A stretch of 64,000 nt of DNA from Buxus sempervirens (lineage: Eukaryota; Streptophyta; Magnoliopsida; Buxales; Buxaceae), in assembly GCA_947561395.2 (NCBI GenBank), contig OX387182.1, forward strand, positions 49,159,949-49,223,948, in the 5' to 3' direction. The translations under genes and the position numbers were made by a program. A model generated the notes under the pieces. The model was not told the origin of the DNA and ran no database searches. It worked only from the letters and a program-made list of their open reading frames with translations. Shown in pieces: positions 21,254 through 33,389 of this stretch (position 1 is its first letter; each line of letters starts with the position of its first letter).

Positions 21254-23756
21254 AGCATTGAAATTCGTCACAAAGTATTGAAGAGTAGGATCTTCTAGAA
21301 AATATACCCGCAGTAGCTGTATGTAAGTACCAAGTTGTTGGAATGGAGACAAAATTGCAAATTCAGCCATTGGATATGTTCTCGATTGCATTCTTGTCAC
21401 CACTCCATCTGTTCGAAACTGATGAGAGGCCTATGGAATAGATATAATTCATAAAAAATCATAAAATCACCCATAAAACCATAAACATGATATGATAAAA
21501 CAAATACATTAGTATGAGGTAAGTATTATACCATTGCCTCACTCCATCCAGAGTTCTGACTTGCATATTGTGTTTGTAGTGGAGTTTAAGTGTGAATTGT
21601 ATTTGCCGTTTGAGTTGGTACGTCATGGTTCCTATTCCTCTTTGGAGCCCTTTCTGAAAAATGTTTTGGTCGATGTCCACTACAACATCGACCCGGCTTC
21701 CTCTTCAGTCCAGCAATGGTAAATGGAATATTTTCAGAAAAATTCTCTCCTTCATTCCCATCCACTGCGCTCGGAGGCTTGTTCTTCAGCACATTTCCAA
21801 CTTCGGTCATTAAAATGGCCAGCCCATTCGCAGCGCATTCATATGCCTCAACAATTTCGGCAGACATTGCTGATAATTTAACAGCATTATGACAAAATTC
21901 TCTGTACCGTTTAACCATGGACAACTTTGCCACTTCCTCATTTAACATACGACTATAACTTGGGCTGCAATCCTTTGCATCCTTTGTCCACCGCTTTAAT
22001 ATGTATTGACTTGGGATCCTCTTAATATTTTGCATGTCAAGTACTTTGAGTGCATGGCTAGACAAAATCCCAACAAATTCAAACTTATAGCAACTGCATT
22101 TCAACATATTATCCTCAGTGTTAACTGTAACAACATGCCCTCAAGGATTATCCAATAAGCTAACTTTATACATTTTGGATGTCTCAGTATGTGAAGTCTC
22201 ATTAACAACAAGATTCTGAGCTTTTGCATATTCTGATTGAAAAATCTCACACAGCTTCGGTGTGTATACCTCCCTTGTATGCTTTAATATGATGATTTCT
22301 GCCATCATTCTTGGAATACGTTGGCTCATATTATAATTGTTTTCCTGTTCCTTGTAACGGATATCATCCAAAAGCCTTGAAAAATGCTGGAAAAACACGA
22401 GACGTCCATGTTGTACTTCGTGTATTTTTTTAACCGGCTATTGAAGCTTTCACTCAGTTGGGTGCTCTTCATGTCAGCACAAAATGTATTTTTTCCATAT
22501 ACAAGGGCCCATTTCTCCTTTATCTTAAATATGCCCTTCAGCCACTCATTGTCTTGGAGATCGTATTTTTGAATCATTGCATCCCACGCTTCCAAGAACT
22601 CAGCCTTTTCCTCGTAATCATATATACATCGATTGAAATCAGATGAAAAGGAGGTTCTCGTTTGGAATACGTGACCGAGATGCTTCAATGAATTTTGGTG
22701 CAAATGCCATACACAAAACCGATGATAGGTGTTCGGCAAAACCAAAGCAATTGCAGCTGACATAGCTGCATCTTGGTCTGTCGAGATGGTAACTGGTCTT
22801 TTCCCATTCATTGCCTTTATAAATGTTTCAAACAACCACACAAAGGATGCCTTCGTCTCATCATAAAGCATTGCGGCTCTGAACACTACCATTCGTTTGT
22901 GATGGTTGACTCCAACCAATGGTGCAAATGGCCTTTGAGTTTCGTTTGTCCTATAAGTTGTATAAAAAACAAACGATATCTCCAAAATTATTGTAGTCTT
23001 CTTGCATCTTCCGATCAGCCCAGAAAAATTTTGTTATTTCATTGTTCTCATCAACTTGTACAGCATAAAAGAAAGACGGATCGTCAATCAGTTGTCCTTC
23101 AAAATAAATTAATAACCTTGATCCGTCTCCTACTTTCATTGCTCTCCGTCTGTCACGCATCTGGTTCTTATGGTCAATAGGTAGGAAGCCCAGATTCTCT
23201 CTTCCGCCGGCTTCTCTACCCATGAACTCAAAAGCATGCTTTCTGCTAATTGCGCCTCTGTAACTTTCCTCTGTGAAGGTAGCATATGGGCCTTACTTGG
23301 GGTAACAACCTCATGATTATGCTCCTCCTCAAAGCTCGCTACAAAATACATGCCATTGTCTTGAGCTTTCACACTCATGTGTGCCAAACAACCCATACGT
23401 GTTTCCTTTCTAGGGTTCTTCACATCTTTATCCTGTTTGTCTATTCCCTTCTTCCCTTCTTTATAGCAACAAAACTTCCTAGAAAACTCTTTACCATCTT
23501 TCCGACTTTTCCATCTTGTACTCTTTCGAATACTGAAGCCCTTCTGTGCTACATAAGCATTGTAAAATCTATACGCTTCATTAGTAGATGCGAACTCCAT
23601 TCCCACGGATGGCCTAAAATTTTGAGTATGCCCTTCGCCGTTATCGAACCTTAGCACTCTTACAACTCTAGGCACTGTATTTATATCCGCTATATCATCA
23701 CTGACCTCATCTCCACTTAATTGCTCACTTCCACTTGTAGAAATGACTTGCTCCAT
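21254..23756 (-). pseudogene. FAR1/MURA-type transposase of MULE-1
   Basis: Starts at 23756 (MEQVISTSGSEQ). A FAR1-type DNA-binding domain follows: GMEFASTNEAYRFYNAYV, then GFSIRKS, KFCCYKEGKK and HNHEVV. The MULE transposase domain lies at about 22330-23000, with STDQDAAMSAA (second Asp), YHRFCVWHLHQN and EFLEAWDAM (Glu). A degenerate SWIM zinc finger (KCSCYKFEFVGILSSH, about 22060-22107) and a basic tail follow. A last exon at about 21254-21430 follows an intron with donor near 21533. Where relatives have CFDTTY, the codon for the first catalytic Asp is lost by a small change near 22965, which also shifts the frame. Another shift lies near 23210. The gene cannot make an active transposase. 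It points inward from the right end of MULE-1. Confidence 0.85.
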
Positions 23757-24069
23757 TTGTCCCTACATCATAAAACAGATATTCCACTTAGAATATCATA
23801 CTAATAACAATATATAGTACCCATGAACATCACAGGGTAACCATTCTCTTCAACCATGTGCCAAGTTGGTGTATTTTGAGGGCTTATTACAAAACTTGAT
23901 TACGTCAGAATAATTTCTTAGTACCTAGACACATGGTACCTACGAATTATTTTTACGATACGCCAAGGGTACGAAGGTGGTACATAAGTTTTGGACCTTC
24001 TTCATCCCCATAGGTTTGGTTAAAATAAGATAGAATATACTGGCAAAAAATAAAGTCAAAAAAAAGACA
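23757..24069. other. Upstream flank of MURA-1
   Basis: Non-coding, AT-rich, with scattered GGTACC-like words (for example 23936-23941). It probably contains the 5' leader of the minus-strand transposase. No clear TATA box was chosen. Confidence 0.3.
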
Positions 24070-24815
24070 AAACATGTCCGCGCGATTAGCCCAGAGATTA
24101 ATCGTGAGATCCGTGATTAGAATTTTAAGACACGGATTTTCCACGATTAGCATCCACTACTAATCGCCCAGTCGAGATTAGGTCTCACAATTAGTCTTAC
24201 GATTAATCTCAAGATTAATCGCGACCTTCCCGATTAACTTTCCAGAGAACATGAAGTCTCTATTTCATCACGATTAAATCCCAGGATTAATCAGTGCCAG
24301 GCGATTCGGGATACCTACGAAAATTTCTGGGGTACCTATGCCTTATTTTGGGGATACCTAACGATTAATTGGGGGTACCTAGGGCATTATTGGCGGTTTT
24401 TTGGTGGGTACCTATAGGTTCTTATGGTGTGTACCTAAGGCTTAATTGTGGTGAACCTTACATTTATTCGATGGGTACCTAAGCCTTGTTCGGTGGTGGT
24501 AATGGCTTATTTGACAGCTATTTATTTCTAGGCGTACCTAAGGTTATTTTGGGGGTGCTTCATTGTTCATTTCGGGGGTACCGAATTCTTATTTGACTAG
24601 CCTTTTTGTGTGGGTAATGAGTGCTAAATGGGGTTACCCAAGGCTTATTTGAGAGGGTTTTTTTTTTACAGGCACCTAAGGGTTGTCCTCGGGTGTACCT
24701 ATGGCTAAATATGCGTGTACCTGAAGCTTAACGTGTACCTTAGGCTTAATTGGGGCTACCTACGACTTAAGTACACCCAACCTGCGGCTTACTTCGGTAG
24801 GTACCTATTACTTAA
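24070..24815. repeat. KpnI-dyad module 11 (GATTAATC-type core)
   Basis: The core at 24075-24310 holds more than ten GATTAATC/GATTAG/CTAATCG motifs in both orientations. A G-rich GGGGTACCTAAGGCTTA-type array follows at 24310-24810. Core type and array match module 1 near the other end of MULE-1, so the two lie symmetrically inside the element. Confidence 0.65.
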
Positions 24816-25214
24816 TTGGTTAAATCGTAATTACAAATTTATTATCTCCCTTTACTTCTGAATTTTTTTTAGTACCCCAAGTGTATCATTGAGGATACCA
24901 CATGGTACCCTGTCGACGTGTGGCGGCGCGGCGTAGTTCGCCCGACCATTATTTGAATTTATTTAAGGTTCCACCATCTTCGGGGGTTGACATTAATGGA
25001 AAAATCCAAAAATCTGTTTATGTACCTGGTTTAGATTGGTTGTTGGAGCCTTAAATAGAAACAAATAATGGTGGAGTGAGTGGTGGTCCCTTCTTCTTTA
25101 ACACTTGGAAGTGGAACTGTGGTAGCTGCCTTCCTTTTCTTTGAAGTGAGAGTAAAGACAGCACCTTTCCCGCCAATGTCGGAGTAAACACAGAAATGTC
25201 TGAGTAAACACAGA
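24816..25214. other. Sub-terminal region of MULE-1, right side
   Basis: Non-coding. Holds GGGACCACCAC-type similarity (on the minus strand, about 25080-25092) to about 1957-1970 on the left, suggesting the terminal repeat once reached further in. No gene is seen. Confidence 0.4.
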
Positions 25215-25455
25215 GAAAGTTCGGACGTGGAGAAGATTATAAGTTAGATAATATAAATGTTTCGCGCGTTTTCGCCTTGCCGAGGAGAGAGCCGAGTAGA
25301 ATTTTAATACTTTTTTAAGTATTGTGCTCAAAATTACTATTATAGCCTTCGCTTATTTTGGTCCATTGGATTGCGCTTCACAGACGATGTTTTTGCTTCA
25401 CAGAGGATGCGCTTCACAGAGGATCCGAGCGCTTTCAAAAACGGGTTCATTTGTA
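25215..25455 (-). repeat. MULE-1 right terminal inverted repeat
   Basis: Reverse complement of 1595-1830 with scattered differences. Contains three GCTTCACAGAGGAT-type units (25376-25420) instead of two. The similarity fades at 25440-25458, only a few bases from the start of the next element at 25461. Confidence 0.8.
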
Positions 25456-25460
25456 AGGTG

Positions 25461-25633
25461 TTTTTACAGCATTAATATCCAAGTGACGCGTGGAGGGGAT
25501 AAAGTCTCGTGAGACGCACGAGACTTTCTCCTCTTTTAATTTACAAATCCATTCGACCAACCGATTTGTTTGACCCCAAATCCATTCGACCAACCGGTTG
25601 GTCGCTTTCTTTCCATTTCTCCCAACCCGACGA
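25461..25633 (+). repeat. MULE-2 left terminal inverted repeat
   Basis: Aligns with the reverse complement of 61452-61624 almost throughout, ending at CCCAACCCGACGA. It contains an internal hairpin AGTCTCGTG-AGACG-CACGAGACT (about 25503-25525) and two AATCCATTCGACCAACCG repeats. Confidence 0.85.
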
Positions 25634-25779
25634 ACAACTAGATTGACAAACGCTTTCCCATGAGCGTTTAAGCGCCAATATTTGCAAATACTTTCCCACC
25701 TTCATTGTGGATTGGTAGGAGATTTGATAGAGAACATTTTGCAGAAGATATTCTGTTCTTGCGTAACTAATTTGAATAG
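25634..25779. other. Probable promoter region of MURA-2
   Basis: Sequence between the terminal repeat and the leader exon. MULE transposase genes are usually driven from the terminal repeat, so the promoter is expected here or in the repeat. No unambiguous TATA box is seen. Confidence 0.35.
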
Positions 25780-26904
25780 GGATGAAGATTTCTAATCCTT
25801 CTTCTACCTTTGTGTGTTTTGCAAATCCTGGTAAGTTCATCCTATCCATATTCATTTTTCCCTTTTCATTTCGTTTTATTTTATTCTTGAATCCACATTG
25901 CACATTGCACAATGCGATTGGGCATAAGTGTGCCGCTGATAATTTTCAAAACCATTTGTTTATAAAATAAGTTATATAATTTTCGAATAGACAAATATAT
26001 GGATTGATGGTGAATCTGATTTTCAATATATTGATTGATATAACATTTAAAAAACGTTACTAAATTTTGTATATTATATAGACTATCTTTGGGTTTGATA
26101 AATTACAAATGTATTATTTTATGTTTTTTAAATAATAGTAACATGTATTTAAATTTTGTTAATTGTAGTGATGGTCAATGTTGTGAATAAATGGGGGACA
26201 ACTAAAATTATTGCTTATTGAACGTATTGAATGCTATTAAATTTGCCGATAAAATAATAACATGAATTCCCTTATTTAATTTTATATAATATCAAATATA
26301 TATTATTCCCTTTTGAATCAGCTCGTACAAAGTTTGTGTATTCAAAAAAAAAAGAAGCAAACTTCTGGAGAAACGTAAAGTAATGATGGGGTTCTTGTTT
26401 ATCTCGACGTGCTTGTAAAATTTAAACAAGGATTAATGAGTAATTTCTGTAACAAAGGCAATATATGAAGCCATACGACAAAAAAAGTAGAAAATTGTGT
26501 GCTCTTTCTAAATCGAATAAGAAGTAGGGATCGAATACATTTTGTTATTAAATCTTTATGTCAATCAGATTATTGTCATTGATTTTAGTGCAATATAGTT
26601 ATGTTGATTTAAAGAAATCTCACAAAATATTGGTGTCCTTTCTTTTTTTTTGTTTCGTTTCTGTATTTACGTGATGCCTTTTCAATTATTGTAAGTTCTT
26701 GTTACTGTATGCTTTGCTTTCTGGTTGTGTTTCTTGGATAAACTCTCACTGAGTTAATTTTCTTACTTTCCCTTACAAATTAATTTGTTAGTTTTACTGG
26801 TAATTTGCTTCTTTTTAGCTAGAGATGTAATCCCTTCTATTTCAAATATATTTAAATTGTGTGAATGCCTCCATGTGTTGATATGAAACCAATTTTGCTC
26901 AGAT
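25780..26904 (+). other. 5' leader exon and long leader intron of MURA-2
   Basis: A good donor (CCTG|GTAAGT) at 25830/25831 and an acceptor (TTTTGCTCAG) ending at 26902 bracket a T-rich intron of about 1.07 kb. The start codon of the transposase follows three bases into the next exon, at 26905. The exact start of the leader exon is not known. Confidence 0.5.
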
Positions 26905-29748
26905 ATGGAAAGTGGGAGTCAAATGCTATCTGAGCCAATTAATGGCATTGCAGACATCAATAGTGATTTGGTTGAGCATTATGACGTTTTGAATGCTAGT
27001 TTGCATTCTGTAGAAGAAAGCAATGAAAGTAAGTTGATACCAAGGGTTGGCATGGTTTTTGTCATAGAAGAGGACGCTTTTAGGTTTTATAAAGAATATG
27101 GGAGAAGCAGTGGGTTTGGTGTTAGAAGAGATACTGTTCACAGAAGGAAGGGTACGGGGATCATTATTGATAGAATTTTTTGTTGCTTAAGAGAAGGTCA
27201 CCGTCGATATAATAAAAGAGATATTGAAGTCCAAAAGCACACTGCTGAGACGAGGATGATTATATGTCATGATTGAGGATTTTGATGAACGCCGAGGGAA
27301 AATATGTGGTATCGCAAATTGAGCAAAAGCATAATCATCAATTAGTTTTGCCTAAAATGGCTCACATGTTAAGATCTCATAGGTAGGTGAGTGACATCCA
27401 AGCTACAGAAATTGATTTAGCTGATAAAACAAGAATAGCTCCGAAAGCAATTGTAGAACTTATGAGCAGAGAAACTAGCGGTGTTGAAAATCTTGGATTT
27501 ATGCGTACAGATTGTCATAACTATTTGCGTTCCAAGCGCATCACTGGCATAGAAGCTGGGCAAGTAGGGGCCTTGATTAAATATTTTGTTAAGATGTAGG
27601 TAGAGGGTTGAACATTTTTCTATTCAATTTAGCTAGACGCCGAAGATCTAATGACAAGTATTTTTTTGGCGGATGCAAGAATGATAGAGGATTACAATTC
27701 TTTTGGTGATGTTGTATGTTTTGATACAACATATAAAACAAATAAGAAAGGCCGTATGTTTGGATTATTTGTGGGGGTAAATCATCATAGACAAAGTATT
27801 GTCATTGGAGCAGCCTTACTTTATGATGAAACAATACCGACGTTTTGCTGGCTTTTCAAAATATTTGTTACGGCTATGTTTGGGAAAGAACCAAAAACAA
27901 TTCTCACTAATCACGATCAAGCAATGACAAGTGCAATTGCTTATGTATTACCAAGAACATATCATCGTTTTTGTGTATGGCATATGTTTCAGAACGCTGC
28001 AAAACATCTAAGTGATGTGTTTAATCGTGAGAAATCCTTTGCAAATGAATTTTACAATGTGTGTACGAGTATGAGAATGAAGGAGAGTTCGTGGATGCCT
28101 GGAATGCAATAATTACCAAATATAATCTGTCATCCAATCATTGGTTGCAGTTAAGATTTGATGAGAGAGAAAAATAGTCATTGGCATACGGAAAGAATAC
28201 GTTTTCTGCTAAGATGAGCACCACGCAAAGGTCTGAAAACATGAATGCAAACTTGAAGAAGCATCTGCAAAGTTAGAAAGAGTTTATGCAGTTCCTGCAG
28301 CATTTTGACAAACTACTAGAGGATAGGAGGTATGAGGAATTGAAAGTAGATTGCAAAATGCTTAATAGTGTTCCAGTTATTGAGGTGCCAAGTCTAATGT
28401 TAGATGGTGTGAAGATGGTATATACAATGGCGATTTTTTAGAAGGTTAAGAAAGAGGCATACAATGTCATCAACTCTGTCCTTTGCAAATGTACTGAGAT
28501 TGGTACACTTTCGGAGTATAAGGTTGTAATAATCTTGAGCGTTGTCAACGTTGAGAGCATACAGTTACATTTGATTGTTCGAATGTCACCATCAATTGCA
28601 ACTATGAGAAATATGAGTACGCAGGAATACTTTGTTGCCATGTCCTAATTGTTTTGCTAGTGAATGGAATCACGCATATCCCCAAGCATTACATTCTGAA
28701 GCGATGGACAAAGGATGCAAAGATTTGGGTTTTTTTTACAAGAACAGATGGATCAATGGAGGAGAATGATCCTAAACTTGAGTCAGATAAAAGACATACA
28801 GATTTGTGTTACATGTATATGCAAATAATAAAGCAAGTAGTGCAATACCAGGAGTCGTATGACCATGCTGTTGAATTGGCAAAGAAGTTAAAAGATGGAG
28901 TTCGTATGATTGCAATTGTCAAGACATTGGAAAACCAGTCTCAAAAGAATCCCAATGCAAAAAATGTTTATGCCTAATCCCAAAATATGGCCACGAGCAA
29001 CGTTGTAGGTGGCACTGAAGGAGCATGCACGGATAGTGCAGCTGACAATCATACTTCTGATGACGAAGCTTTGATAGAAGATGAACTTTCTAAAGTGAAA
29101 GGTATCCAGAGGAGGGATAAGGGTGGTCATGTTGGAACAAGTGTCCGTCAAATTCCAAGAGCACCCAATAAAGCCATCAGGAAGAGATCTAAAAGATCAG
29201 AAAATTATGGGAGTCAGTTGCATATAGATGTTAGCAAACACAACCATAAAAGGGGAACAAAGGGTAAACATTCAAATTTGCAAGTTGGTACCAGTTCCAA
29301 TGGAACTCCTACTCTCAATCATACTGTTCCATTGGCTCAATTTGGAAATGAACTATTTATGATCCCGTCCGGTGTCTGTTTGAATCCATATAATCCTTGC
29401 ATTCAAGTATTTGTTATGTTTATTCTATTATTTTCCTTCTATTATTAAAGTGGATCATTTGTTTTGGCTAGTTTGTGCAATGTACAGCAACCAATAGGAT
29501 TTATGAATGGGTTACAAAGCAGTGTGGATGAACATTATAATGGCTTGACACAAAGCACGTATGACTCATCTCAATGCAGCCAAGATTCCCTTGCCCAAAG
29601 TGATCAATCTTTCACTCAATTATTGAAGGTTCGAATACTGGAAGTTGTTGAGTTAATAAACATATATCACATGTATTTAACGTAACATTTTTATATGCAG
29701 TGCGCCGTATTTATTCGTTTTGGAGCTCAACCAAAAGCAAAGTTTTGA
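26905..29748 (+). pseudogene. FAR1/MURA-type transposase of MULE-2
   Basis: Begins MESGSQMLSEP at 26905. The FAR1 DNA-binding domain shows GMVFVIEEDAFRFYKEYGR, then GFGVRRD, RIFCCLREG and KHNHQLVLP. The transposase domain has CFDTTYKTN (first Asp, codon 27723-27725), LTNHDQAMTSA, YHRFCVWHMFQN and, in a shifted frame, EFVDAWNAI. A C-terminal part rich in charged residues follows (28987-29406). An intron is likely at 29407-29487, a further exon reaches 29628, and a short last exon 29701-29748 ends with TGA. Broken: frame change near 27270, in-frame stops near 27385 and 27597, a frame change near 28075, and more after 28150. Unlike MURA-1 it keeps the first catalytic Asp. It points inward from the left end of MULE-2. 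Confidence 0.85.
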
Positions 29749-30102
29749 AGGTTGATAACTAGTAATACTAGAGTTTCAGCACTACAACTAAGTTCTTAAA
29801 TTGTTTACATGTAAATAATTATTGGTATTGAATTTGAACTGTACTCAATTCTTAACATTGTGTTTCAGTTCCAGAAATTGTGATCCATGGTGCAAGCAAA
29901 CCTTAAATAACTTCATATAACTGGAATTTAAAAGGTGTGCTAATTCCATAGTGCATACTTTTGTTCATTTACTTATTTTATTCTTCAATGGAAAATATTT
30001 CACTTACATGGACTTCTCACAATAGTTATCTCAGCATCATGGTGACTAATGGGAGGAACAAGGGAGGTGTTAGACATACCAAGCATAGGGAGAAGCACAA
30101 GC
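29749..30102. other. 3' flank of MURA-2 up to the CACTA insertion
   Basis: AT-rich non-coding sequence. The last three bases (AGC, 30100-30102) are duplicated on the far side of the CACTA element. Confidence 0.4.
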
Positions 30103-30114
30103 CACTACAAAAAT

Positions 30115-30480
30115 GCGGAGAATTAGCGTCGGAGTTTTAGTGGTGGTAACAAAATCCCACCGCTAATACAAGATTTCGTATACATAAACAGCGATATCCA
30201 AGTTCCGGCCACTGAAAGGACCCTTTAGCAGCCGTAACACTCTCCCGGCGCTAAAATAAAGCGCGGGTTAATGTATTTTTGGCGGGATTGTTTGGCACAT
30301 TCTTATACCGGTGATACTACCACCGGTAATAACTAGTAATACATTGCGGCAGTACGTTACCAACTCTAAAAATAATATGTTAGCAATGGTATTTTTACCG
30401 CCATTAAAAGATATATATTTGTGGCCCAAAATAAACTTTAGCGGCGGTAACTTATTATCGCCGCAAAGGGTTATAAATCC
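30115..30480. repeat. CACTA left sub-terminal repeats
   Basis: Repeated GCGGCGGTAA/TTACCGCCGC-type motifs in both orientations, spaced 20-60 bp (for example about 30370-30410 and 30440-30465). In this superfamily such arrays bind the TNPA-type protein. Confidence 0.7.
30470..30476 (+). promoter_or_regulatory. Candidate CACTA promoter TATA box
   Basis: TATAAAT just inside the sub-terminal repeats, followed by a CT-rich leader (30500-30735) that resembles a 5' untranslated exon. Confidence 0.4.
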
Positions 30481-30739
30481 CCAAATCGAGCATAGAACCC
30501 TCACGCTCTTTTCTTCCCTGTCTTCGTTGCCTCCATTTACTTGCATTCGCTGTTGGCGTCCTTCGTCACCCTCGCCGTCAACTTTTTTTGCCGTCGACAC
30601 CGTCAGCCGTTGCATTGCTGCCGTTCCTGAGGTTAGTCACTGCTACCGTTGAGGTTAGACGCCGTTTCTTGCTGTGGCCATTGGGTTCGCCACTGTTCGC
30701 CACCGTCGCCGTGCTAAGGTTAGTTCCATTTGCTATTAA

Positions 30740-33389
30740 AACTGAACATGCGGTTTAGGGTTGTATTTGCCTTGGTCTATCGTCACCCTCACGGTTGCCG
30801 TCCCTTGTATACTCATGAGTTTATCTTGTTTTTGGTTGTTGTTGTTGCAAAAGCTTAGCGAAGAACATTTTCTAAACTCATGAGTTTGTCCTGAATAATA
30901 AACAGAAGGGTCTATCTCATTGAGCAAGTGGTTGTTTTAAGAATGGAACAGAAAAAGGATTATAAGATAAAATACTTGTCATCCTTGCATAGCTCAGTGA
31001 GAAAGTAGGTGCACTATGTGGCATATTCTAAGCAACTTGAATTTATTTTTTATTTTGGACCATTGATGTCACTTACATATATGACGTGAATATAACATTC
31101 TGCAAGTCCAGCCTCTCTGTTTTTATTTGTTGATTATCATATATAAATGCTATGATTGCTATGACACAGTAATTTATATTACCAGTCCCTAGAAATAGTG
31201 AATGACATGTTTTTTACATACTTGATTATGCTCATAATGAGTTTGTAGTAAGAAGACGAGTTTTGTGGGAAAAACACTTGGACAAATTGCATCATGTACG
31301 GTACCAGAAACAAGTTGGTTATGGCTTATATTGTTCTCTTATGGCCAAATTGTGTTACATGTGGATATACAAGCTAGTATATCTTGCCAAATATTACAAT
31401 GAATAACAGTCTAAAGCCCTTTACTGTCATAACTATTATTAATACTATATTAAACTCTAAATGTATTTTACGTAACATGTATTATTTTCTTTGGACTAAG
31501 AAGAGTGAAAAGATTTCATGTGTTTTGTTCTAATTAAACATATATGTTTTTTTCTTAACCAATGGCTTGTTTCAATTTGTATTCACATGAAATGAACTTT
31601 CCTTCTCTCATGTTTGAGTTTTTCTTAACCAATGGCTTGTCTCAATTTGTATTCACATGAAATGAACTTTCCTTATGATTTTCATGTGAAATAGATTGGA
31701 GCTAAATGAAAATTCAACTCCTTATGAGGAATGAAACTTTGGTTAAATCCCCTTTCAGCCTTAGTACCAAACTTCTGAATATGCTAATAGATTTAGTGTT
31801 TTCCTGGTTTTTTCAATATGCTAGTGAGCTATATGAAGGTAATATGCTGAATGAAGAAGAGATGATAAATTATATTTTGTTGATGTAACTTATTGTCATG
31901 GATTTAATAAAAAAGAAACTATAGGTTGTAGGTAGCTTTTAGGTTCTTTCATCTCCTGTTAATATTGGGATAATACCCCTTGTATTGTCTCTAGTAGCAG
32001 CTTCTTTGATAGCTAGCTTTTAAATTTTATTTGTTGCTTCATATATATAACTTATTCTAGCTTCAAATAAGGAATTAAAATTACAAATGATAAGATTTTT
32101 ATGTTTAGAACTTAGTAATGTCGTTTACTTTTTAGATAATATTAAATTTATAAATACATTATATAATAAACTAAGCCAAGTTAAGTTTATCTGAGCCAAT
32201 CCCACCCAAGCTTGGGTCAGGCTCTTTAACCAAATGTGCTTTTTAGAAAGCTCAAGCTCAGCTCATGAGTCTTCTCAGCTTGTTGACCGATACACTCACC
32301 GTGCATTTATCTTTTCAAAAGTTTTTTGCTAATGATGACCTGTTATACTATTAGTCGAAGAAAATTGCTTCCTTTTCTCTATCAATAAACCCCCAACTTC
32401 CTTCATCAAAAGACTATTAGATTATGTTTATATAGTCTCTTGTTTATGGTTGGAGTTTGATCTAGTAGTTATTTTCTGCTCTTTACCATGATCATTTTGT
32501 TTATGGTGTCTGTTGCCTTTAAAGATTTGAATGGTTACAACTCCATGCATAATTGAGATTTATATTTTGTCCACATTCTTGCTCATGATATGCAGTTCCC
32601 TAGTGGAATGACTATATGTATAATCCTAGCAATTTAGTGACACTTCAATGTTTATTGATAAGCACACACTTCAATGTTTGTTTGAGTTGTTACAATTAAA
32701 AAAGTGAAACAATTCAAATGCCCATCTAAGAGGTTACATGTGTAGTTATGCCCATTTATTTTATCTACTTTTAAGATATTGCAGCTTTTCAGTAAGTTTG
32801 CAATAACTCTTAGTATTTAAATATAAAAGGTATAGATTTACACATATAACATCTTGGATTGTCAGATAGACAGTTTGTGAATAGCATGTAGCGTACTTGT
32901 TGACATGTGATTCATATATTTCTCTGAATGCATGTAATTTTGGTTTCATCTCTTTGTTCTTCAAATACGTAGTTTTGTTGACTTCATGCTATTTATTTTC
33001 CAATTTGGATGATGAAAGCATAGTATGTCAAGAAACTTTTACGTATTTGGAAAACTACACAGAGATGCTGCCGAAATTTGTAGAGAAATATATGAATCAC
33101 ATGGATAAACAAGTACTTTACATGCTATTCCTAAATGGGCAAAACCAAGCATAAAATTTAAAACTAATCAGAGTACTGTTTGATATTAGAAAGGAACCTA
33201 TTTATGGAGTATTATTTTGCAAAAGAACAAGGACAGCGTTCCCACATTGGTGACACAGAATATATTAGCGTATGGATAGAAATTGGTTTTTCAGGTCTAG
33301 GTATTTAATAGGCTAGAATTTTTTTTTTTTTTAATGTTGTGGTGTTAGTTTAATATTATCAATTATCAACTAAATAGGTTATTTTTCAA
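30740..33389. other. CACTA 5' intron-like region
   Basis: About 2.6 kb of AT-rich sequence without a supported coding region, probably the long leader intron and upstream part of the transposase gene. It contains a tandem duplication of about 70 bp at 31549-31690 (TTCTTAACCAATGGCTTGT occurs twice). Confidence 0.4.
31549..31690 (+). repeat. 70-bp tandem duplication
   Basis: Two adjacent copies of TTTTTCTTAACCAATGGCTTG...GAAATGAACTTTCCTT, nearly identical, inside the CACTA leader region. Confidence 0.8.

Larger units (their letters stand above)
1595..25455. mobile_element. MULE-1: large Mutator-like element with Ulp1-like and TP32 cargo
   Basis: Defined by long inverted repeats at both ends (about 1595-1830 and 25215-25455) and by a FAR1/MURA-type transposase gene inside the right end. 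The interior also carries a Ulp1-like (C48) peptidase gene, two TP32-family genes and several KpnI-dyad repeat blocks, and it hosts a solo LTR at 16114-18657. Plant MULEs that carry Ulp1-like genes are known (Kaonashi-type and melon CUMULE elements); this is an unusually long example at about 24 kb. I could not find a clean 9-bp target duplication, partly because the right end abuts the next element. All four genes are broken, so the element is not autonomous now. Confidence 0.72.

Noticed and set aside
21254-23756. Host FAR1/FHY3 transcription-factor gene
   Set aside because: Domain order fits, but the frame breaks, the loss of a catalytic Asp, the placement just inside a terminal inverted repeat and the second such gene in MULE-2 favour a transposon transposase.
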